NCBI GenBank assembly: GCA_045648445.1
Contig: JAZRNY010000022.1
Span: forward strand, 135,376 to 199,375
Direction: 5' to 3'
Length of the DNA: 64,000 nt
Source: SIG607 sp045648445
GTDB lineage: Bacteria > Bacillota > Clostridia > Oscillospirales > Acutalibacteraceae
Shown: piece by piece, positions 59,001-64,000 of the stretch
Position numbering within the stretch: position 1 is the first letter of the stretch
Layout: the number at the start of each line of letters is the position of its first letter
Translations under genes and position numbers: made by a program
The notes under the pieces: generated by a model
What the model was told of the DNA's origin: nothing
Databases searched by the model: none
Seen by the model: the letters and a program-made list of their open reading frames with translations, nothing else

Positions 59001-59470
59001 TTTTGGGTGAGGCTATGACCGATAAGGGAGAAGAAACAAAATCCGATGCGGTTTGCACAATCGACCTTAACGTACCTGCGCATATCCCTGAAAAATATAT
59101 CGAAAGTCTGCCTGCGCGACTTGGTATTTATAAGCGCATTGCAGATATAGTTGACGAAGATGACGTCAGCGACGTAATAGATGAACTGGTAGACCGTTTC
59201 GGCGAACCGCCTAAATCGGTTATGGGGCTTATTGATATAGCATTGCTCAGAAATAAAGCCATGGCTGCCGATATTTACGAGATTGTCAAAGAGGGCAACG
59301 ACGTTGCGTTGCATTTAACTCAGTTTAATCAGGAAACCTTTTTGAAACTAGGCTCGGCATTCTCCGACAGAATGAAATTTAATAAGGGTGACACCGTTAC
59401 CTTTATAATTAGGTCGAAAAAAGCGCAAAACCTTTCGTCATTAATAAATGAAATAGTAAAAGCGCTTTAA
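56045..59470 (+). CDS. mfd: transcription-repair coupling factor Mfd
   Basis: Mfd displaces stalled RNA polymerase and recruits UvrA. The 1141-residue protein has UvrB-like N-terminal domains (about 1-350), an RNA polymerase-interacting domain (KYGDLVVHTAHGIGVFNGI, about 480-550) and a RecG-like helicase. The helicase has Walker A GDVGFGKTEVALRA, the DEEQ box IIDEEQRFGV and the motif III-like LSATPIPRTLNMA. The translocation motif and the C-terminal TRCF domain (about 1000-1110) follow. It is coupled to pth by a one-base overlap, a common gene order in Firmicutes. Confidence 0.97.
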   Translation: MNKQFGFLKEVLKGDSDFLGLLSNVSLNKLPVVCTGLSGIYKAANIAVLSEEVKTPVTVVTSGESEAYALYNDLLSLGVDTLYFPYRDFSLAGIYGESREYEHKRIHTLSAVAGGDFKVVVMSADAAVQPTLPKEKLINGTFTLSVGKSFELGELTEKLVDAGYVRSEMVEGSGQFALRGGILDIFTTEAQCPVRIEFWGDEIDGISFFDTVTQRRTETVDRVYITPACEVSIRNEKLKEIINGELKRKISDQRKARLLKDLEEIEAGVFSSYDRYIPFIFGENSSPLEYLKNTLTVLTESASVNEHIKNLRQQLNEDIKRLLEEGMLGKEADKLMLSEVEFYSYMEKAVIMDNFQRNRYEISPLGLVNFSVKRSSQWNGDIEVLLDDLKFVKSVNGKAVIVVGNEKAGNLLASDLSAKGISASFSNEIEKLKSQVTITVGALSSGFELENSRFALISAKGLVSSVKKTVRRPKDSRAVGSLDELKYGDLVVHTAHGIGVFNGIEHITNSGITKDYIKIKYAGQDVLYVPVTQLDLVSRYIGADVQAVKLNKLGSAEWHKTRARVRKAVKDMANELTALYAKRMAAKGYAFSPDTDLQNNFERRFPYEETEDQLKSVDEIKSDMERAVPMDRLLCGDVGFGKTEVALRAAFKCICDGKQCALLVPTTILAWQHYNTAVKRIGELPVTVKLLSRFVPPKQQEKIVSDLNKGRVDMIIGTHRLISKDVKFKDLGLVIIDEEQRFGVAQKEKLKELYPSVDVLTLSATPIPRTLNMAMTGLRDMSSIEEAPGERHPVQTYVLEQNNSMLYDAIRKELRRGGQVYYLHNRVETIEKVAARIKTAIGDARVEVAHGKMTEEALSKVWQRLIENEIDVLVCTTIIETGVDVPNVNTLIIEDADRMGLSQLHQLRGRVGRSNRRAFAYFCFKTGKVLNQDAVKRLEAIREFTEFGSGFKIAMRDLEIRGAGSILGGAQHGNMEAVGYDMYLKLLGEAMTDKGEETKSDAVCTIDLNVPAHIPEKYIESLPARLGIYKRIADIVDEDDVSDVIDELVDRFGEPPKSVMGLIDIALLRNKAMAADIYEIVKEGNDVALHLTQFNQETFLKLGSAFSDRMKFNKGDTVTFIIRSKKAQNLSSLINEIVKAL

Positions 59471-59549
59471 ATTTACAAAAAGTTATAGACTTTTTTGCTG
59501 TTTTATAGTATAATGCCTTTATTGTAGATGTATTAGGAGGAAGAATTTA

Positions 59550-60632
59550 ATGAAAACTTTAAAATCATTACTTTCGGTTATGTTAGTATTATTGCTTATG
59601 TTTTCCTGCACAGGTTGTCTTCATAAGCAAAATGAAATTGCTGTAGAAATTGCAGATTCTAAATTTTCTGCCGCTATCTATTCTTATGCGTTAATGACCG
59701 CTGACGGCGAGGCTCGTACAAAGGTTGACGAACAACTTACCGCAGCAGGTACCGATACAACCATTACCGCAGTTGATTACTATTCTCAAAAAATCGACGA
59801 TACCGATTACGTAACTTGGGTAGAAAACCGCGCAGTTGAAATTCTTGCAGAGTTTGCCGCTTACGAAAAACTTTTTAAAGAAGCAGGTCTTTCAATAAAC
59901 GGTGAAGAACTTTCTAACATTGATTATAACGCGCAGTACTATTATAGTTACTACGGCGGAATTTACGATGCTAACGGCGTAGGTTACGACACCTATAGAT
60001 ATGCTCTTATTTATTCTAACTACGGCGATATGTATTTCGAACATCTTTACGGTAAAGAAGGCGAAAAGGCTGTTCCTGCTGAAGATATTAAAAAATCTTT
60101 TGACGAGTCTTACCGCGTAGCCCTTGTTTTACAAACCGATATAACCAATTTGGACGAAACTGCTTTAGCCGAAGCAAAAGACCAAATGGAACATTATAAG
60201 TCCCATCTTTTAAAGGGCGAAAGCATTGTTGAAGTTTATAACGAATTTAATAATCTTACCGAAGAAAATGCCGCTACCACAGGTTACTATCCTGCTAAAG
60301 AGGCTAAAGAGGTTGTTAGTGTAGTGGCCGACCCTGAGGTTGACTCTAACTACGGCGTAGATTTTTGGAATGATATTAAAGATATTGCCGCTAAAGATGT
60401 AAAGGTTATCGAAAGCGAAGAAAACGGCAGCAAATATATCCGTCTTTTCTATATGGTTGATGCCGGCGCAGACAATACCTATTTGGATGAAATGGATTTA
60501 AGTCTCCGTTGGAACTTAAAACAGGATGAATACACAAAATATATTACCGAATATGCAAAGACTTTAGCAGTTAAAAAGCATAAATACGTAATGAGTGAAT
60601 TTAAGGTTAAGGAAATCGTAACTGAATATTAA
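59550..60632 (+). CDS. PrsA-like foldase lipoprotein
   Basis: The 360-residue lipoprotein has the lipobox CTGC (Cys about 23) and a SurA/PrsA-type N-terminal helical domain. The middle part, where PrsA has a parvulin peptidyl-prolyl isomerase domain, is divergent and has no clear active-site pattern. A PrsA-like gene after pth-mfd is usual in clostridia, which supports the role of an extracellular folding helper. An AGGAGG site precedes the ATG. Confidence 0.78.
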   Translation: MKTLKSLLSVMLVLLLMFSCTGCLHKQNEIAVEIADSKFSAAIYSYALMTADGEARTKVDEQLTAAGTDTTITAVDYYSQKIDDTDYVTWVENRAVEILAEFAAYEKLFKEAGLSINGEELSNIDYNAQYYYSYYGGIYDANGVGYDTYRYALIYSNYGDMYFEHLYGKEGEKAVPAEDIKKSFDESYRVALVLQTDITNLDETALAEAKDQMEHYKSHLLKGESIVEVYNEFNNLTEENAATTGYYPAKEAKEVVSVVADPEVDSNYGVDFWNDIKDIAAKDVKVIESEENGSKYIRLFYMVDAGADNTYLDEMDLSLRWNLKQDEYTKYITEYAKTLAVKKHKYVMSEFKVKEIVTEY

Positions 60633-60651
60633 TTAGTAAAAGAACGAAGAT

Positions 60652-60810
60652 AGAGGCACACTCCGTAAGGAAGTGTGCCTCATTTATATTCGCTTCGCGA
60701 GTTTTAAGGGTGAATATAATATAACTAAACCTCAAGGGTTTAATATCACTTTGCCGTCAGGCAAAATAAAACTGTGAGACCTGCCTTACAATAACACTAA
60801 TGGTTTTTGT
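60652..60810. repeat. string of short hairpins, second full copy
   Basis: GAGGCACA and TGTGCCTC form a hairpin, then ATTTATATT, CGCTTCGCG, AGTTTTA, then ACCTCAAGGGT, TTGCCGTCAGGCAA and GTGAGACCTGCCTTAC with linkers AATATAACT, AATATCACT and AATAACACT. The first two modules match 32121-32176 and the last matches 51515-51530. It fills most of the 285-base gap after the PrsA-like gene. Confidence 0.75.
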
Positions 60811-60918
60811 CTTTAAGAGGGGTATTATTTTAAAGTATGTAATCCGCTATTACGCTTATCTATTGAAAAAAATTAATAATATGGTAAAATAAAGTTATTA
60901 ATCGAAAGAGGTGTAAAT

Positions 60919-62265
60919 GTGAAAAGTATTAAGCGATTATTGTGTGTTTTACTTACAGTACTTTTTCTTTTAACCCTTTGCGGTTGTAAAGAAGAAAAAC
61001 CAAAAACCAATAAGCCCAAACTGGATGAAATTATAGACAGCGAAGAAGAATTTTTTTTGGATGTACCTACCGAACTTCGCGGAACTAAGGTTCAAATAGC
61101 GGGTTGGGGCAGCGATACCGACTTTGACAAAGCAAATATATACGCTGAGTTTACCGAACTTACCGGTATCGAACTTGAAAGAGTTTTTGTTAATCAGGCG
61201 GAATACATAGTAAAACTTTCTTCCCTTATTGCTGCCGACCAGTCTCCCGACGTTATTACCGAAAACGGAGATTTCCCCCGTACACTTAAAATACTTCAGC
61301 CAATTACAAAAGAGGAAACGGGAATAGACGTAAACGATCCTTTCTGGGATAAAAAAATGACCGACTTTTACACCATTGACGGCAAGATTTATATAGTAAG
61401 CGGCGCCCGCTCAAGCGGTAGTAAAGCAGGCGGAAACGTTTACTTCAACAAAACCACCCTTGAGGAAAACAACATTAAAACTCCAAATCAGTACGTGGCA
61501 GAAGATAATTGGAATTTAGAAAGCCTTGAAAAACTTTTAAGCGAAATGAAAGCGGTTTGCGGTTATTCGCGCGCTCCCGCTTCAATTGACGTGGATATTT
61601 GGACCCTTATGTTTGGGGCAAAACAACTTGAGTGGGATTCTGCCAAAGGTGAATTTAAATCAACTGTGTCTTCCCCCGAAATGCGAACTGCTTTAAGCAA
61701 ACTTCTCACCCTGCAGGATAAAGGACTTGTAAAAATTATTGCAGGACACGACGACAGTATTGCAAACGGTACTTCGGGATTTCAGATTTGCGGTTCTTAC
61801 GGACTTAAAAAAAGCCCGGGTTGGTTTTATACTATGGATGCTGACGATTTGGGCTTTGAGGTGCTTCCTAAGGTTGATAAAAACGATGCCGATTATCCCT
61901 ATACCATAAGTCTGCACGGTTACGGTATAGTTCGTGGCGCTCGAAATCCGTTGGGAGCAGGATATTATTTAAGATATTATCTTAACGAGGACCACGTTAA
62001 CGAGGAAAACGTATTTAAAAACGACGAGGCTAAAGCCTTGTTTAATAAACTTCGCCAAAATGCTAATTATGAAGCCGCAACCTTTTATCGCGGTGTGCGA
62101 ATGATTTTGGAACCCAATAGTTCGGGCGGCACTATGCTCAGCATAGTTATTAACAGTACTTCTGCGCAAATAAGTACCAATCTTGTTGCTGCTGAAAATC
62201 AAATCAACCTTGCCGTAAAAGAAGCCAATAACTTAATACAAGAAGTAATATTTGACAATAATTAA
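60919..62265 (+). CDS. extracellular solute-binding lipoprotein, family 1 type (copy 1)
   Basis: This 448-residue lipoprotein (lipobox LCGC, Cys about 22) resembles the sugar-binding proteins of ABC importers. Known signs are VQIAGWGSDTDFDKANIYAE, AADQSPDVITENGDFPRTL and the C-terminal AKALFNKLRQ stretch. Trp and Tyr in the likely cleft fit an oligosaccharide. It is a paralogue of the next gene (both have EEEFFLD, ENGDFP, KSPGWFYTMD and FEVLPKV). No permease or ATPase gene is in the window. The start is GTG after GAGGTG. Confidence 0.88.
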   Translation: MKSIKRLLCVLLTVLFLLTLCGCKEEKPKTNKPKLDEIIDSEEEFFLDVPTELRGTKVQIAGWGSDTDFDKANIYAEFTELTGIELERVFVNQAEYIVKLSSLIAADQSPDVITENGDFPRTLKILQPITKEETGIDVNDPFWDKKMTDFYTIDGKIYIVSGARSSGSKAGGNVYFNKTTLEENNIKTPNQYVAEDNWNLESLEKLLSEMKAVCGYSRAPASIDVDIWTLMFGAKQLEWDSAKGEFKSTVSSPEMRTALSKLLTLQDKGLVKIIAGHDDSIANGTSGFQICGSYGLKKSPGWFYTMDADDLGFEVLPKVDKNDADYPYTISLHGYGIVRGARNPLGAGYYLRYYLNEDHVNEENVFKNDEAKALFNKLRQNANYEAATFYRGVRMILEPNSSGGTMLSIVINSTSAQISTNLVAAENQINLAVKEANNLIQEVIFDNN

Positions 62266-62445
62266 GAAAAACAATCCATTATTTGGTATATGTGTTGATT
62301 TATTGACCGCCTGTTTTGTGCAATGCGTATAAAACTTGGCGGTCTTTTTTATAAAATTTAAAGATATTTGCAATTTCCTATTGCAAAATTTAAAAAAACG
62401 ATTATAATTAGAGTAGCAAAATTTTTTATAAAGGAGAAAAATGCT

Positions 62446-63792
62446 ATGACTAAAAGAATTTTAACACTTTTACTCGCAGTTGCAGTGATGCTTTCTATGT
62501 GCGCACTTGCAGGCTGTGGCGAGAAAAGTGGCGAAGGTCCGAAGAATCCAAGCGGTAATTCTACTGTAAGCGAAGAAGAATTCTTCCTCGATATGCCTTC
62601 TGAACTTCGCGGTACTACTGTTGAATTTGCAACATGGATTGACCACACCAAGACCGATACTGCTATCTGTCTTGCCGGTTTTGAGCAGACTACAGGTATC
62701 AAGGCTGAACTTGTTCAAGTTAACCAGTCTGACTATGTAAATAAGATGATTTCTCTTATCGCTTCTGACCAGTCTCCTGATGTTGTTGTTGAAAACGGTG
62801 ACTTCCCCAAAACACTTAACCTTCTTCAACCTCTTGATAAAGAAATCAACTGTGTTGACGTAACCGATCCTTTCTGGAATCAGAATACTGTTAAGAGATT
62901 TACCATCGGTGATTATTGTTACCTTGTAAACGGCGTTAAGTCTTCTTGGGACATGGTAGGCGGTATTACCTACTTCAACAAGACCATCCTTGAAGAAAAC
63001 GGTATCACCACTCCTAACGAACTCAAAGAACAGGACAACTGGAACGTAGACAGCATGTGGACCCTTATGGAACAAATCAAGGCTACTTGCGGATTCAGCC
63101 GTTCTGGTACATCTATCGTTTTCGACGTTTGGCTTAACATGTACGGCGGCGGACAGATGCAATGGGATCCTGATGCTGATAAGTTCATCACTACTATTAG
63201 GAATACCGAAACCAAAGCAGCAATTGACTATCTTATGCGCGCTCAGGACGCTGGTCTTGCAAAGATTATCGACAACCACGACGATGATATTGCTGCCGGT
63301 AAGATCGCACTTCAGATTGCCGGTGCTTACGGTCTTAGAAAGAGTCCGGGTTGGTTCTATACTATGGACGTTGATGATTTAGGATTTGAAGTTCTTCCTA
63401 AGGTTAACAAGGATGATGAAAAATATCCTTACACTTCTTCTATCCGTTCTTACGGTGTATGTAAGGGTGCAGGCAACCCCAAGGGCGCCGGTTACTTCTT
63501 ACGTTACTTCTTGAACGAAGATCACTACGATGTAAATCAGATCTTCAAGAACGAAGAGGCTAAAACCTTATACTATCATCTCCGCGAAAATGCTGAACTT
63601 AACAAGATAAGTATGACATGGGGTATCGGCCGTGTTACCGACCCAACCTATAATACTCTTACAATGGTTAACGACCTCATCAAGGGTACATCTGCTCAGG
63701 TTTCCGTTAACCTTGAAAAGGCTTACAATAAGTGCGAATCTTCTGTTGAAGCCGCTAACAGACTTATTTCAGAAGTTATTGCTGAACAGTAA
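62446..63792 (+). CDS. extracellular solute-binding lipoprotein, family 1 type (copy 2)
   Basis: This 448-residue lipoprotein has the lipobox LAGC (Cys about 23). It aligns over its whole length with the gene upstream. Typical stretches are LIASDQSPDVVVENGDFPKT and KSPGWFYTMDVDDLGFEVLP. Codon use here is that of a highly expressed gene, unlike the first copy, so this is probably the main protein. AAAGGAG precedes the ATG at 62446; 26 upstream residues are rejected because the signal peptide would lie too far in. It has its own promoter (TTGCAA, 16 bases, TATAAT at 62411-62416) and terminator. Confidence 0.9.
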   Translation: MTKRILTLLLAVAVMLSMCALAGCGEKSGEGPKNPSGNSTVSEEEFFLDMPSELRGTTVEFATWIDHTKTDTAICLAGFEQTTGIKAELVQVNQSDYVNKMISLIASDQSPDVVVENGDFPKTLNLLQPLDKEINCVDVTDPFWNQNTVKRFTIGDYCYLVNGVKSSWDMVGGITYFNKTILEENGITTPNELKEQDNWNVDSMWTLMEQIKATCGFSRSGTSIVFDVWLNMYGGGQMQWDPDADKFITTIRNTETKAAIDYLMRAQDAGLAKIIDNHDDDIAAGKIALQIAGAYGLRKSPGWFYTMDVDDLGFEVLPKVNKDDEKYPYTSSIRSYGVCKGAGNPKGAGYFLRYFLNEDHYDVNQIFKNEEAKTLYYHLRENAELNKISMTWGIGRVTDPTYNTLTMVNDLIKGTSAQVSVNLEKAYNKCESSVEAANRLISEVIAEQ

Positions 63793-63812
63793 TATATAAT
63801 TAGTCGATTAAA

Positions 63813-63846
63813 TCCCCAAAAGCCTTCGGGTTTTTGGGGGTTTTTG
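63813..63846 (+). terminator. intrinsic terminator after the second binding protein
   Basis: CCCCAAAAGCC and GGGTTTTTGGGG pair around TTCG and T follows. Confidence 0.85.
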
Positions 63847-63867
63847 TTAATTACTTTATTTATAATG

Positions 63868-64000
63868 ACTATCGAATGTCGAGAAATTGATTGAATTTCT
63901 CGACGAAGCCGATAAAATCGGCTCTATGTTGCAAAAAACGTCTTAAAACGTTATTTTGCAACTTCGATATCATTGCAATGAATATGTTCAATTACCCTTG
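63868..64000. repeat. hairpins at the window edge
   Basis: TCGAGAAATT with AATTTCTCGA, GCCGATAAAATCGGC and TTGCAAAA...TTTTGCAA follow one another. The string looks like another hairpin array but its linkers differ, and it is cut by the window edge. No gene is seen after 63792. Confidence 0.55.

Overview
The window is AT-rich, densely coded DNA from an endospore-forming Firmicute. It most resembles an uncultured gut or rumen clostridium of the Oscillospirales (Ruminococcaceae) type. The signs are a complete eight-gene spoIIIA operon, an mreBCD/PBP2/minD cell-shape block, cohesin and dockerin modules, an SPxTG-type wall anchor, a cobalamin riboswitch in front of an ECF S-component, and strong Shine-Dalgarno sites, often GGTGAT placed so that it overlaps the upstream stop codon. 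I saw no rRNA, tRNA, CRISPR array, phage or transposase gene.

Layout. Positions 1-3.8 kb hold the first codons of a gene cut by the edge, a small membrane peptide, an XRE-type membrane regulator, an E2-like acyltransferase with a degenerate active site, a 24-residue cysteine-rich peptide and a Fic protein. From 17.9 kb down to 3.8 kb on the minus strand runs what looks like one housekeeping operon: polA, an arginine-phosphatase/RimI fusion, tsaD, a lipid kinase, mreB, mreC, mreD, PBP2, minD, mgsA, hisS and aspS. From 18 to 26 kb on the plus strand are dus, yebC, spoIIIAA to spoIIIAH, an Asp23 protein and an S1-domain protein.

The accessory part begins at about 25.8 kb. Between 26 and 37.6 kb, five secreted proteins carry cohesin-like domains, dockerins, CxxC ribbon repeats, a wall-sorting signal or a C-terminal membrane anchor. 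Together they look like the parts of a small surface assembly. Mrp, an undecaprenyl-phosphate sugar transferase and a sugar nucleotidyltransferase are interspersed. From 38.5 to 51.5 kb lies a polysaccharide locus: a 2182-residue protein of alternating carbohydrate-binding-like and InlB-like modules ending in GH16, a 1428-residue membrane-anchored protein of the same modules without an enzyme, and a GH16 lipoprotein. A B12-controlled uptake pair follows (51.7-53 kb), then a polysaccharide deacetylase and an AraC regulator, then pth-mfd-PrsA-like, then two tandem paralogous sugar-binding lipoproteins whose permeases are not in the window.

Non-coding structure is rich. Two elements of 170-175 bp with long terminal inverted repeats flank the first scaffold gene. 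A 7-bp tandem repeat of nine units lies at 24.8 kb. Strings of short hairpins joined by AGTKATATT-like linkers fill several intergenic gaps. A conserved core (TAAGGACAGT-type) next to a terminator recurs at four places. No program was run: family assignments come from reading motifs, and residue ranges are approximate.
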